Shown here: piece by piece, positions 43,634 through 51,426 of the stretch
Numbering within the stretch: the first letter of the stretch is position 1
How the letters are laid out: each line of letters starts with the position of its first letter
NCBI RefSeq assembly: GCF_009497775.1
Contig: NZ_CP031012.1
Coordinates: forward strand, 1,364,001 to 1,428,000
Length of the DNA stretch: 64,000 nt
Direction: 5' to 3'
DNA from: Alcaligenes faecalis
GTDB taxonomy: Bacteria > Pseudomonadota > Gammaproteobacteria > Burkholderiales > Burkholderiaceae_B
Translations under genes and position numbers: made by a program
Notes under the pieces: model-generated
What the model was told of the DNA's origin: nothing
Database searches by the model: none
The model's input: only the letters and a program-made list of their open reading frames with translations

Positions 43634-43888
43634 TTATCCTCCTGTTAAGACACTAGGTTGCCAAGCGCGTACAGGCTTAGGGTCACCGCCAGCCGTGCGA
43701 CCCTCTATAGCGGCGCGAGCTACTATTGGTCGGCCACGCGCATTTTCAAAAAACGGGATACCGGATGTCCGCAGCCATTGAACCTGCAATTGCTCCCTAT
43801 GTAGCAGATGCCCGCTGATTCGTTTGCCCTTGTTGATTCCTGTGAGCTCTGCGACTTCAGCAGGCGTGAGGAACACATCTGCTCCCAT
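43634..43888 (-). CDS. DUF4224 protein, probable excisionase-like factor
   Basis: An 84-aa protein with the DUF4224 pattern: FLTPAEVAELTGINKGKR, then VQWLRTSGIPFFENARGRP. This resembles a winged-helix/MerR-like DNA-binding domain. Such genes regularly sit directly upstream of phage integrases and may direct excision. The start at ATG 43888 is set by GGGAGG 5 nt upstream; a longer reading frame runs through a terminator hairpin and is rejected. Confidence 0.8.
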   Translation of the reverse strand: MGADVFLTPAEVAELTGINKGKRISGHLLHREQLQVQWLRTSGIPFFENARGRPIVARAAIEGRTAGGDPKPVRAWQPSVLTGG

Positions 43889-43901
43889 ATGCCCTCCCAT
43901 T

Positions 43902-43923
43902 AAAAACCCGCCACGGGGGCGGG
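43902..43923 (-). terminator. Terminator upstream of the excisionase/integrase pair
   Basis: Minus-strand CCCGCC / GGCGGG hairpin with a 5-nt loop followed by TTTTTA. It separates the leftward early operon from xis-int. Confidence 0.75.
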
Positions 43924-43976
43924 TAGATTCCAATCTTTGGCCGTAGCAGCCAGTATTTCCAAAATTCGATCATTCA

Positions 43977-44204
43977 TCAGCGGGCCTGTCGAAACTCCTG
44001 CAAGAACCGCTGGCGGAACTGCTCAGTTGTGAGCTCGGTAGTCAGCTTCGTCATGTTTTCCGGGTTATTCATCCAGTTCCACATCCGCGTGCTGAGCATT
44101 TGAGCGCCGGTGATTTGACGCTGCAGCTCATCGATTTCGCAGGCGACGCAGGTGCGGCCGCGATGCACTTGGGCTTCACTGTGTTTCTCACAGCTGTAAT
44201 TCAT
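43977..44204 (-). CDS. Small phage protein with Cys/His cluster
   Basis: A 75-aa protein with an N-terminal Cys-x2-His ... Cys-x2-Cys set (YSCEKHSEAQ; GRTCVACEIDELQRQ) that could bind zinc. A helical C-terminus follows. It is the last gene of the leftward early operon before the terminator. The function is unknown. Confidence 0.65.
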   Translation of the reverse strand: MNYSCEKHSEAQVHRGRTCVACEIDELQRQITGAQMLSTRMWNWMNNPENMTKLTTELTTEQFRQRFLQEFRQAR

Positions 44205-44225
44205 GTCTTTTTCCTGGTCAAAGAA

Positions 44226-44312
44226 TTAAAGGGGAAGGCTGTCCACCCATTTGAGGAACAGCTCCCATAGTGTTTTGCGTCCGGCTTCAGCGGCCTCGGG
44301 GGAAATGCTCAT
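44226..44312 (-). CDS. Tiny phage ORF (28 aa)
   Basis: ATG 44312 overlaps the stop of the preceding gene (ATGA) and the frame runs 28 codons (MSISPEAAEAGRKTLWELFL). The tight coupling suggests a real small gene, but length alone gives little support. Confidence 0.4.
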   Translation of the reverse strand: MSISPEAAEAGRKTLWELFLKWVDSLPL

Positions 44313-44614
44313 GCTCCAGGCTCCTTTTCGGCCGGGGCCTGGCGCAGCATCTTGAGCAGTGCTGTCCGGTATTCTCCAAGGCTTACATAAGAGATAGCGG
44401 ACGCATCGCAGGCAACGAAGGCCTCAATGTTGGCCAGGGTTCTTTGTTGCTGGTCAATCCGGCCAGCTGCTTCGAGCATGATTGCTGTGGGCAGCACCAT
44501 GCCCTCAACAGCAGGCCCGCTAAAGTCTCGCCAGCCAAACTCGGGCTCGCCATTGGCCTGGATAGGCCCCATCGGATACTTACAGCGCAAGCGATGAGTG
44601 AGGTCATCCGTCAT
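44309..44614 (-). CDS. Phage hypothetical protein
   Basis: A 101-aa soluble protein (MTDDLTHRLRCKYPMGPIQA; GWRDFSGPAVEGMVLPTA; helical C-terminus). It overlaps both neighbours by 4 nt within the leftward early operon. The family is not recognised. Confidence 0.7.
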   Translation of the reverse strand: MTDDLTHRLRCKYPMGPIQANGEPEFGWRDFSGPAVEGMVLPTAIMLEAAGRIDQQQRTLANIEAFVACDASAISYVSLGEYRTALLKMLRQAPAEKEPGA

Positions 44615-44967
44615 GGCGTTTGCTCTCCTGGGTCCGTGATCGGGGTGAGCTCATAGTCGCAGGAGTAGTGCCAGTCATTGCCGCTGAACCCCTCGTCGGA
44701 TAGCGCCTGCTCGTGTTCCTCGTCGCTCTCAAAATCCTCACGCTTTGGCCGTAGCACCACCTTTTTCGGAACGGTGTGGTGAGTGATCTCTCCTGCAACG
44801 ACTTGCACAACACTCTCGCTCCAGCAGTCGTCCAGATACCCTTGGATTGCGTCTTCGGCGTCAGCGTTGCGCTCTTCGGCTGTGCGGTAATACCGCATGC
44901 CATCCCCTTCAAGGTCATGAAGGAAGAAGCGGTATTCTGGTGTAGGGGAGTATTTGAAGTCAGTCAT
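44611..44967 (-). CDS. Phage hypothetical protein
   Basis: A 118-aa very acidic protein (YRFFLHDLEGDGMRYYRTAE; EDFESDEEHEQALSDEGFSG). Acidic small phage proteins can mimic DNA, but nothing here proves that. It overlaps its neighbours by 4 nt on both sides. Confidence 0.7.
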   Translation of the reverse strand: MTDFKYSPTPEYRFFLHDLEGDGMRYYRTAEERNADAEDAIQGYLDDCWSESVVQVVAGEITHHTVPKKVVLRPKREDFESDEEHEQALSDEGFSGNDWHYSCDYELTPITDPGEQTP

Positions 44968-45158
44968 GGCTGCTCCTTTCGGATTAACTTAACTCGCACC
45001 TTGCGGTACTTGGATTTGGGTTTTCGCGAGAACCAGAGAGCCAGCAAGTAGACGACGGCTACCCCCATCGTGAACCCGAGCCCCGGCAGGAAGCCATCAA
45101 GAAATTTGCTCAGCATCACTAGGTAATTGAACTCAATGCCGAAGAGGGTGACGGTCAT
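44964..45158 (-). CDS. Small phage membrane protein
   Basis: A 64-aa protein with one clear membrane helix (LGFTMGVAVVYLLALWF) followed by a strongly basic tail (SRKPKSKYRKVRVKLIRK), so it is probably an inner-membrane protein with a cytoplasmic C-terminus. It is coupled to both neighbours by overlaps. Confidence 0.68.
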   Translation of the reverse strand: MTVTLFGIEFNYLVMLSKFLDGFLPGLGFTMGVAVVYLLALWFSRKPKSKYRKVRVKLIRKEQP

Positions 45159-45541
45159 TGGTTTGCCTCCTGTGCGTCAGCAGGCACAGAGTCACCATAT
45201 TTGCTGGAGACGGATGCACGCATAGCGGCGATAAGAGGGGTTTCGCCATAACCATATCTGGGGGCCAAGCCATGGCGATCTGAGTCGATGCGTGCGCTCC
45301 AGCTCTCTCGCTGCCAATGCTTTCTTAGCTCAATGGCTTCGCGCTCAATGATCGGGCCGCCATGCTTCCAGTCGCTGCTCGGGCTGTAGAGCGTGTTCCC
45401 ATCAGTTTGGACATGCTCCACAAAAACAAAGCCGCCTTTCTCTGTAGGTCCTACACGGCGAAGCTTCGGATTATTTAGTCCTGCAGCTCGCGCCACCCAG
45501 TAATTCAGATCAGCTCCTGTTAGTTCAGATATTTTTTTCAT
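45155..45541 (-). CDS. DUF2591-type phage protein
   Basis: A 128-aa protein whose opening (KKISELTGADLNYWVARAAG) and later SPSSDWKHGGPIIEREAIEL fit the DUF2591 (NinX-like) phage family. These are widespread in early regions and of unknown function. The C-terminal GETPLIAAMRASVSSKYGD is typical. Confidence 0.8.
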   Translation of the reverse strand: MKKISELTGADLNYWVARAAGLNNPKLRRVGPTEKGGFVFVEHVQTDGNTLYSPSSDWKHGGPIIEREAIELRKHWQRESWSARIDSDRHGLAPRYGYGETPLIAAMRASVSSKYGDSVPADAQEANQ

Positions 45542-45831
45542 GTCTGTTCCTTATGAGCTGCGTCGGCTATCAGAATTTCTCGCTGGTTGTTTGAGCATAG
45601 GTCGTCCCGGCCTTCTACAATTCCGTACCACCGAAGGAGCGCTTGTCCGTCGCGCATGATGGCCTTCCAGCACTTCCCAGGGTAGACGCCAGTAGGCATG
45701 GAGCGGGAGTAGTCCGCCAGGGCGTCGAACTGCCTCTGCGTCATGATCGCGTGCGTATCGTCTATGAGAAAGCCGGCGGGGTCTGGTTGCGACCAATGCC
45801 GGCCCAATGAGTCTGTGATTGGCGGGATCAT
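45538..45831 (-). CDS. Phage hypothetical protein
   Basis: A 97-aa protein (RHWSQPDPAGFLIDDTHAIM; LADYSRSMPTGVYPGKCWKA; RDGQALLRWYGI). It overlaps its neighbours by 4 nt. The pattern recurs in phage early operons, but I cannot assign a function. Confidence 0.7.
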   Translation of the reverse strand: MIPPITDSLGRHWSQPDPAGFLIDDTHAIMTQRQFDALADYSRSMPTGVYPGKCWKAIMRDGQALLRWYGIVEGRDDLCSNNQREILIADAAHKEQT

Positions 45832-46739
45832 ATTTGCCCCTCCTTACGGGCTGCGTCCACCAGGCGGCAGGCGCGGTTGTATCCAATGCCCAATCGGTTT
45901 GCCAGTCCAGCAGGATCAGAGACGCCGCAATCTTTCACCAGCCAGTCTGCTGCGCCTTGCAGCGGGTCTGCAGGCACCTTGTTGATGTCCCGGCTGGATG
46001 GAAGCATGTGATACGCCAAGGCTGCGACCTTGCCGAAAGTTTCAGCCCGCAGTTCTTCCTGAATGTCGTCGGGGTGGGGTTCGCCGGTGAGATGGCCGAT
46101 TTCGTGGGCCAGCATGTGAATCAACAAAGCGCGGTCTACGTCTGGAGCGGCCCACACATGGATTTGGTTTGTGTCGGTGTCGGCACATCCCCAGCACTTC
46201 TGATCGCGTATGGCCTGGATCTCTTGTTCGTAGGTCAGGTCAACCTTTTGTCGTTCTTCGGTTTCACCTACCATTGCGCCTTCGATCAACTCCTCATAGG
46301 TCAATCCGTTTTCAATGGCGGTTTTCTCCCAGAAGATGCGATGTACTGCTTCTGGTGTGTCATGCCATTGGATTGTGAGCTCGGGCAAGTTTCCGGGGTT
46401 TCCGGATGGTTTGATCATTTTCGTGGCGTCAGGTAAATGGTCGAGTTGTCCGGTAATACCGGATAACTGAGCGGGGGCGAGTGCGGCGCGTGCGGATTTC
46501 AGCCACGGGTCACTGGCCTCCATCACATCAACAGGATCGCACTGTCCACCTAAGTCAAGTATCCTGTCCCGACCATTTTCCAACAGATTTACGTAGCCCC
46601 GGGTAAGATCACGCAGGGCTTTGCTTAGGTCAGCACCGCTTACAGGTTGCTGCGCGGCAGGCCCCTTTAGGTGCTTGCGCCAAATGGTCGCTGGCTCTTT
46701 GATCTTTGCTTCGATTTCTTCAATGCAATTGCAGTTCAT
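45828..46739 (-). CDS. Phage protein with HExxH metallopeptidase motif
   Basis: A 303-aa protein with a helical N-terminal half. The C-terminal half carries LIHMLAHEIGHLTGEPHPDD, a zincin HExxH with a following Glu-rich segment, as in ImmA/IrrE-like or gluzincin-type peptidases. A closing helix-turn-helix-like part follows (GLANRLGIGYNRACRLVDAA). The start at ATG 46739 overlaps the preceding stop. ImmA-type peptidases cleave phage repressors, and the repressor here lacks a self-cleaving domain, so a role in induction is conceivable (inference). Confidence 0.72.
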   Translation of the reverse strand: MNCNCIEEIEAKIKEPATIWRKHLKGPAAQQPVSGADLSKALRDLTRGYVNLLENGRDRILDLGGQCDPVDVMEASDPWLKSARAALAPAQLSGITGQLDHLPDATKMIKPSGNPGNLPELTIQWHDTPEAVHRIFWEKTAIENGLTYEELIEGAMVGETEERQKVDLTYEQEIQAIRDQKCWGCADTDTNQIHVWAAPDVDRALLIHMLAHEIGHLTGEPHPDDIQEELRAETFGKVAALAYHMLPSSRDINKVPADPLQGAADWLVKDCGVSDPAGLANRLGIGYNRACRLVDAARKEGQI

Positions 46740-46951
46740 GTTTTTGCTTCCCATCCGTTCTCACCCCAGACCACACAAGAGCGTTCCAGCTCATGGCACA
46801 GGGATGCATATCCGTTATTGAAATGACCGTGAGTGCTTGTCTTGTGCAAGAGCACGCGCACCTCGGAGTCATGGCGAAGGGTAAAAAATTGCCCCGGTTC
46901 GATGTGTCGAAGGCGGGGCAGGGGTCGGGCAAATTCGGCTTGTGTGGCCAT
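46736..46951 (-). CDS. Small phage hypothetical protein
   Basis: A 71-aa protein (FARPLPRLRHIEPGQFFTLR; VRVLLHKTSTHGHFNNGYAS), predicted small beta-rich and soluble. It ends with a 4-nt overlap into the metallopeptidase-like gene. The function is unknown. Confidence 0.65.
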   Translation of the reverse strand: MATQAEFARPLPRLRHIEPGQFFTLRHDSEVRVLLHKTSTHGHFNNGYASLCHELERSCVVWGENGWEAKT

Positions 46952-47030
46952 GCGGCCTCCGTTTTCATCTACTGGGACGTCAGAGCTTCTGCTATGGCAG
47001 TGGGGGTGGCAGATTCATTTATCTGTCTGG

Positions 47031-47246
47031 CTACTCACCAGCGAGGGCCAGCGCACCATCCAGGATGGAGCGGATTGATTTCACCACCTTCTCGGGCTGA
47101 CCTAAGTCCACCACTAGTTCTGTGGCTTCGAGGTCGATTCCTGCGGAGTCAGCGAACGCTTGGGTGGTCTTGGCAAGCATATAAACGTAGGCGCGCAGCT
47201 TGCGTGCCTCTTCAGCGGTCGGTGCTGGAGATTCAGCGGTGGTCAT
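47031..47246 (-). CDS. Small phage hypothetical protein
   Basis: A 71-aa helical protein (AEEARKLRAYVYMLAKTTQA; VVKSIRSILDGALALAGE). It starts the segment of the leftward operon downstream of the inserted rightward accessory gene. The family is not recognised. Confidence 0.6.
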   Translation of the reverse strand: MTTAESPAPTAEEARKLRAYVYMLAKTTQAFADSAGIDLEATELVVDLGQPEKVVKSIRSILDGALALAGE

Positions 47247-47404
47247 GGTTTGGTCCTAGAAAAGAAAAAACCCGGTTGAGTAAATCAAACGGGGTTATGG
47301 GGTGTTGCTGTAGTCGTAAATCCTCATCCGCGAGGCTTTATTTATGAGGATCGACTATGATCCTTGCGGATATAGGCAAGAGAAATTGTTTGGAGGTCAC
47401 GAGC

Positions 47405-48040
47405 ATGCGCACTAGAAGCTGGCTTGCGTTGTTAAATACTGCCGTGTTTATCGTATTTGTGGTAATCGGGTGGGGGCTGGTTTGGATGTTTATGCAATAC
47501 CCGGTAAAGGATGCGGGGCATATAGCGGCTTGGTTCCAAGCAATTGGATCAATAGGCGCGATCTTAGGGGCTTTTATGGTTGCGAAGCATCAAGCAACCA
47601 TGCAAGAAAAAATACGACGTAGACTTGCCGATGAAGAGAGCCAAGCTCGTGAAGCAGCGTATTTATCGATTATGGAAGTTGCGAAAGATTACATGCTCAC
47701 AATTACTGAGCGGATTCAAAATAAGGATTTAACTGAGGAGTTAGCAAAATGGATCGAACTGGAAGCGGAAGGTTTAAGGCTGGCAGCAGCTTCGCTTGAC
47801 AGTATTTCTCTATTCGAGATTGGCGGGACAGAGTGCATAACAGTTTTCAGCGGGTTTAGGCAAGGAATTAATAATTATCATCGATTGATTGAGAGTCGTA
47901 TGCCCAACTCAAAGAGAATTGGGACGCGAGAGCAGATGGCTTTTGTTGACCTGTCACACTCTTTAAAAGTGATATCGGATTTGGCGTATTCTCACTACGC
48001 GCATTTAGTTCATATGAAGCGAGGGAATAGCTATTGCTAG
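47405..48040 (+). CDS. Rightward accessory gene: two-helix membrane protein
   Basis: A 211-aa protein with two N-terminal membrane helices (LLNTAVFIVFVVIGWGLVWM; AAWFQAIGSIGAILGAFMVA) and a cytoplasmic helical domain of about 150 residues. It opposes the leftward early operon, is clearly more AT-rich than its neighbours, and has GGAGG before ATG 47405. These are marks of a phage moron, for example a superinfection-exclusion or defence gene. It resembles no family I can name. Its 3' end overlaps rdgC by 4 nt, convergently. Confidence 0.72.
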   Translation: MRTRSWLALLNTAVFIVFVVIGWGLVWMFMQYPVKDAGHIAAWFQAIGSIGAILGAFMVAKHQATMQEKIRRRLADEESQAREAAYLSIMEVAKDYMLTITERIQNKDLTEELAKWIELEAEGLRLAAASLDSISLFEIGGTECITVFSGFRQGINNYHRLIESRMPNSKRIGTREQMAFVDLSHSLKVISDLAYSHYAHLVHMKRGNSYC

Positions 48041-48933
48041 TGTCTTTCGCCACCTAATGCATTCACTAGGTCACTGATCATCTTGGCCATCTCCGAAGTC
48101 ATCAGCGTCATGTCGGCATCAAAGATTTCGTCATCGTTGACGGCCGTCACATCTTGTTTTTCAGTCAGGATGTCCAAAGGGGCCACGCGTTTGACGTCCA
48201 GCGCGTCGGTCAGCACAAAGCTGATGCGATCCGCCCAGGTCATGGCCAAACGGGTGCATTGCTTGCCGGCTTCAACGTGCTTGCGCACTTCGTCAATGTC
48301 GGCGCTTTGCTTTACGTAGCGCACGGCGGCACCGCTGTCGCCGGTGGAGCGCAGCTCAGCATCTTGGTCAATGGTGAAATTGTCGGGGGCTTCATCATCC
48401 ACCAGCCAGCTCGTCATAGCGCGAGCGGGTGACTGCTCGGTATACAGGGGCAGAACAGGGAAGGGGTCTACGCTCTTTGCAAATAGGCCCAGAACCTCAT
48501 CACTCTTAGCCACGGCAGCAGCATCAATCACAAACCAATGGTTTCGTGTGTCGATCCACACCAATGTGTCGCGCTGCACAGCATGAGAGCGTGGCATCAA
48601 GTCGATGATGATCTGCTCTTTGATTTCCTTCATTTGCTTTCGACCCGGCTTGAAGCCTTGCTGCTCTTCGATTTCGCGGGCCTTCTCGCGGGCTGCCTGG
48701 TTGATCACGGCGCTGGGCAGCAATTTCTTTTCAGCACGCATGCAGATCAGATACTGCCCGTTCACTTCATGCACCAGCCTACCGCCTTCACGCGGCGGTA
48801 CCCAGCCCAGGCTGAGAGGTTCTTGGCTGCCGCCAGGAGCGAATTGATGCTTGGCCAATATGTCGGCCAGTTGTTGAGCGGACAGGGCAAATGCCGTATC
48901 CAGACGATAGATACGCAGGTTTTTAAACCACAT
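48037..48933 (-). CDS. rdgC: Recombination-associated protein RdgC
   Basis: RdgC forms rings on DNA and limits RecA-mediated exchange; phages carry copies among recombination genes. The 298-aa protein matches the family across its length: MWFKNLRIYRLDTAFALSAQ, GWVPPREGGRLVHEVNGQYL, KLLPSAVINQAAREKAREIE, WIDTRNHWFVIDAA, LAMTWADRISFVLTDALDVK. It is near normal length. The ssb gene is nearby. Confidence 0.95.
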   Translation of the reverse strand: MWFKNLRIYRLDTAFALSAQQLADILAKHQFAPGGSQEPLSLGWVPPREGGRLVHEVNGQYLICMRAEKKLLPSAVINQAAREKAREIEEQQGFKPGRKQMKEIKEQIIIDLMPRSHAVQRDTLVWIDTRNHWFVIDAAAVAKSDEVLGLFAKSVDPFPVLPLYTEQSPARAMTSWLVDDEAPDNFTIDQDAELRSTGDSGAAVRYVKQSADIDEVRKHVEAGKQCTRLAMTWADRISFVLTDALDVKRVAPLDILTEKQDVTAVNDDEIFDADMTLMTSEMAKMISDLVNALGGERH

Positions 48934-48992
48934 GGGTGTATTCCTTTCAGGATGGGCTATGCTCCAAGATCAACTGTCAATTTGGAGTTGGT

Positions 48993-49193
48993 ATGGGAGT
49001 CAAATTTTCTATTACACAAGACCAAGAAGGGGCTTGGGCCTGGCGGGAGTCATATACGGTTAGGTATCGCCGCGCTGGTGTGCAGGTTGCTGAGGAAGGG
49101 CGGCTGAAGGAGAGCGCTCAGACGTTTGCAACGGAGCAAGAGGCGATTACAGATGCTTTGAAACAGCTAGGACAAGATGCTGAGCGAGACTGA
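48993..49193 (+). CDS. Small rightward hypothetical protein
   Basis: A 66-aa protein (KFSITQDQEGAWAWRESYTV; RLKESAQTFATEQEAITDAL). GGAG lies 6 nt before ATG 48993. It is divergent from rdgC and convergent with ssb, so it is another gene running against the early operon. The function is unknown. Confidence 0.5.
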   Translation: MGVKFSITQDQEGAWAWRESYTVRYRRAGVQVAEEGRLKESAQTFATEQEAITDALKQLGQDAERD

Positions 49194-49216
49194 AGCTGCA
49201 GCGTTGTTTGCTGGTG

Positions 49217-49555
49217 TCACTCACGGCCATCTAGCATCTGCATTTGCTCGGCAATAATCTCGGTCGTGAAACGCTCCTGACCGTCCTGACCTGTCCATTT
49301 ACGCGTACGCAGGCGACCTTCTACATAAACGGGGCGGCCTTTGCGCAGGTACTCACCCGCGATTTCAGCCAGACGGTTGTAGAGCACCACACGGTGCCAT
49401 TCGGTTTCCTCGCGAGGTTCGCCGGTTTGCTTATCCTTCCAGGTGGATGTAGTGGCAATCGAGATATTGCACACGGGGGCGCCACCGGCCTGGTATCGAA
49501 CTTCGGGATCTCGCCCAAGGTTGCCGACGAGAATTACTTTGTTGACTGAAGCCAT
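49217..49555 (-). CDS. ssb: Phage single-stranded DNA-binding protein, tail-less
   Basis: A 112-aa SSB consisting of the OB fold only: [74 protein letters not shown]. It lacks the disordered linker and the acidic DDDIPF-type tip that recruits host repair proteins. The start at ATG 49555 (MASVNK) is the family start. A longer frame reads back through the neighbouring gene. Confidence 0.93.
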   Translation of the reverse strand: MASVNKVILVGNLGRDPEVRYQAGGAPVCNISIATTSTWKDKQTGEPREETEWHRVVLYNRLAEIAGEYLRKGRPVYVEGRLRTRKWTGQDGQERFTTEIIAEQMQMLDGRE

Positions 49556-49557
49556 AT

Positions 49558-49785
49558 TTAGAAGCCCGCTGCGGGGGCGATGAATTTCAAGATCACTGCA
49601 ATGACAAAGAACGCAGTGGGCATTCCCAGACACCAACTGGCCGGAGTCTCGCTTTCAGCAGGCAAAGGCTCCCACCCAAAGTGAGCGGCCAGGGGAGGGC
49701 GCACAGAACGCACCCAGAACTTGTCGGCCAGCAGCGCGATGGAAAGCACGCCAGCCCACATAAACAAATTTGCGAGCGCAGTCAT
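49558..49785 (-). CDS. Small phage membrane protein
   Basis: A 75-aa protein with two membrane helices ([40 protein letters not shown]) joined by a short loop. AGGAGG lies upstream of ATG 49785. It ends 2 nt before the ssb start codon, so the two are coupled. The role is unknown. Confidence 0.68.
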   Translation of the reverse strand: MTALANLFMWAGVLSIALLADKFWVRSVRPPLAAHFGWEPLPAESETPASWCLGMPTAFFVIAVILKFIAPAAGF

Positions 49786-49803
49786 AGCGCCTCCTGTTGA
49801 GAA

Positions 49804-49838
49804 AAGAAAAAGCCCCAATTCGTATGAAGAGGGGCATG
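49804..49838 (-). terminator. Leftward terminator beside the accessory gene
   Basis: Minus-strand GCCCC/GGGGC hairpin (arms 49831-49835 and 49812-49816) followed by TTTTTCTTTTC. It lies inside the leftward operon between the 49.9-kb accessory gene and the ssb block, where processive antitermination would be needed for read-through. Confidence 0.6.
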
Positions 49839-49924
49839 GCTTACTTTTTTTCCGCCTGGTATTTGTTATAAAAAGGCATCGTCAATGCGTGACATGTCTT
49901 TTTTACTAGCCTTGAGGTAATTAA

Positions 49925-50425
49925 ATGAGCTTCGATTCCCAGACATACGGAGAAACGTACTTTATTGCGGGGCAGGAATTTAAAGGTACAGCTCAAAATG
50001 GGGGAAAGATAAGTATTCCCTATACAGTCTTGCCCCCCGTTGAGGTTGGGGACACCGTTCACAAGAAGGCGGGAAATGGGAGAGTTGGTTGGGTGGTGCA
50101 GGATATTTCCTGCTATGAAGACGGGACCATGAACATAGGCACCGAACACGATCATTTACTTATTCTGACCGTCGAATCTGAGGTTTCGCGGAATAAGATG
50201 AATTCCCCTACTTACAACATCAACACTTTAAATGGGCATACCGTTCAGCTTGGACAAGAAAACAGTATCGTGATGAATATTACGGTAGAGGATCTTGTCA
50301 GGAAGGTGGCTGAATCAAGTGACGAGGAGTCTAAGTCCAGGTTGGGCTCCTTTTTGGAAAGCTCGGCAGCCAAAGCGATTCTCGGTGTGGGGATTCCGGT
50401 GCTAGCAGGCCTCCTAAAGGGCTAG
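49925..50425 (+). CDS. Rightward accessory gene of unknown function
   Basis: A 166-aa protein with an N-terminal beta-rich half (GGKISIPYTVLPPVEVGDTV; YEDGTMNIGTEHDHLLI), a middle YNINTLNGHTVQLGQENSIV, and a C-terminal hydrophobic stretch (AILGVGIPVLAGLLKG). It is AT-rich, runs against the early operon, has its own GAGGT before ATG 49925, a TATAAA-like -10 about 55 nt upstream, and a terminator for the opposite strand beside it. This looks like an independently expressed moron gene. Confidence 0.65.
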   Translation: MSFDSQTYGETYFIAGQEFKGTAQNGGKISIPYTVLPPVEVGDTVHKKAGNGRVGWVVQDISCYEDGTMNIGTEHDHLLILTVESEVSRNKMNSPTYNINTLNGHTVQLGQENSIVMNITVEDLVRKVAESSDEESKSRLGSFLESSAAKAILGVGIPVLAGLLKG

Positions 50426-50752
50426 AAGGGCAGCCATGCCATAGGAATCTTGCCGGTGCGCTTATTTGGCCGCCCATTTGGTTTCGGCCCGCGCACCATT
50501 ACGCGCAGCCCATCATGGCCAACCGTCCTGCGGGCTACTGCAATCCAGTCATGACAAAACTGGGGAGCATCAAACTCAGGTGACACCTGGCGGTGTTTGG
50601 CTGATTCAAAGATTTTTGCTGCACGATCTGCGTACCACTGTCGTAGATCCTCTGCGGTCATCTTCTCCAGCTCCTTCTTGGGGGGGGGCTTTGCGAGCCG
50701 CCAGTTCCCTAGCCAGTGATTCCGTCATACCAAATACACAGAAAGCGGACAT
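50422..50752 (-). pseudogene. Phage early protein, frameshifted at a C9 run
   Basis: A strong ribosome site (AGGAG, 6 nt) precedes ATG 50752, opening MSAFCVFGMTESLARELAAR. At nine C in a row (about 50682-50690) the frame is lost. Deleting one C joins this start to the downstream frame MTAEDLRQWYADRAAKIFES ... FDAPQFCHDWIAVARRTVGH, giving a continuous 109-aa protein. The second half could still be translated from its own ATG 50661. The function is unknown; the full-length form looks like a common phage early protein. Confidence 0.7.
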
Positions 50753-50778
50753 GCCGATCTCCTATAGTGGGGGCGGTG

Positions 50779-51006
50779 TTACATCACACGCCCAAGACAA
50801 TCACACAGATAAGTGCGCAGCAGCTTCAGGGCCTCGTCCTCCTGGCCCAGCGACAGCGCCTGAAACATTGCTTGTAGAGCGGGGGCATGATCGACGCCTT
50901 CTACGCCTCGACTCTCCAGCTCTGAAATCAAATCACTTGTATCGATGTCGCTAAGCTCGACATCTACATCAATATCGACGGTCGTAGATACCGTGATGCT
51001 CGACAT
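50779..51006 (-). CDS. Small acidic phage protein
   Basis: A 75-aa acidic protein (VDIDVDVELSDIDTSDLISE; LQAMFQALSLGQEDEALKLL). The start at ATG 51006 is set by GAGGAG upstream. It is the first gene of the leftward early operon, preceded by a structured leader and two repressor operators. Confidence 0.65.
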   Translation of the reverse strand: MSSITVSTTVDIDVDVELSDIDTSDLISELESRGVEGVDHAPALQAMFQALSLGQEDEALKLLRTYLCDCLGRVM

Positions 51007-51346
51007 AAAAATCTCCTCGCATGGAAAACCGCCCTGAGTAGGACGGTTCCAGATGCGGCCCCACCAAAGGGGCCATGAGTGCTGGGATTCCAACCAGCGT
51101 GACCGTTTCCGTTTTTGGCCGTCTACGCCTCACCCTTTTTCTCCGTGGACCGTGCTTTGACGGACTGGAGACGGCAGGGATACCGCGCAGAGCCACAACC
51201 ATGCTTGTGGGTGCTATTGAGCCGGACGAACACGCCCACATAGGCGGGGTGAGCAACATCGGCAGGTGGGTTGTTAAAGATCAATCGCTTTCAGTAGGGC
51301 GCGATGCCTCTGTACTGGCATGTCCGTCAATCAAGCTTGATCGAAT
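51007..51346 (-). other. Structured leader between the OL-like operators and the first leftward gene
   Basis: 340 nt without a supported gene. On the minus strand it contains several hairpins, including GGCCCC-N6-GGGGCC near 51058 and an AACCG...CGGTT stem followed by TTTCC just before the first gene. The position corresponds to the N-leader/nut region of lambda-like phages. No boxA was confidently identified. Confidence 0.45.
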
Positions 51347-51386
51347 TATCGGTAAGCCGATATTAAATGTCAATCGGAATACCGAT
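51347..51386. promoter_or_regulatory. OL-like operator pair
   Basis: TATCGG-TAAG-CCGATA (51347-51362) and ATCGG-AATA-CCGAT (51373-51386): two dyads with the same ATCGG-N4-CCGAT pattern as the operators between cI and cro, 25 bp centre to centre. They should repress the leftward early promoter. Confidence 0.75.
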
Positions 51387-51426
51387 ATTGAGCGGGATTT
51401 ATTTTGTTGATTGTTGCTTTAGGGGG

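Noticed and set aside
48538..49107. A 189-codon open frame antisense to rdgC
   Set aside because: Shadow of rdgC with no recognisable feature.
51075..51410. A 111-codon plus-strand frame over the OL-like operators and leader
   Set aside because: It runs through both operators and several hairpins, with no ribosome site. Leader function on the minus strand explains the region better.
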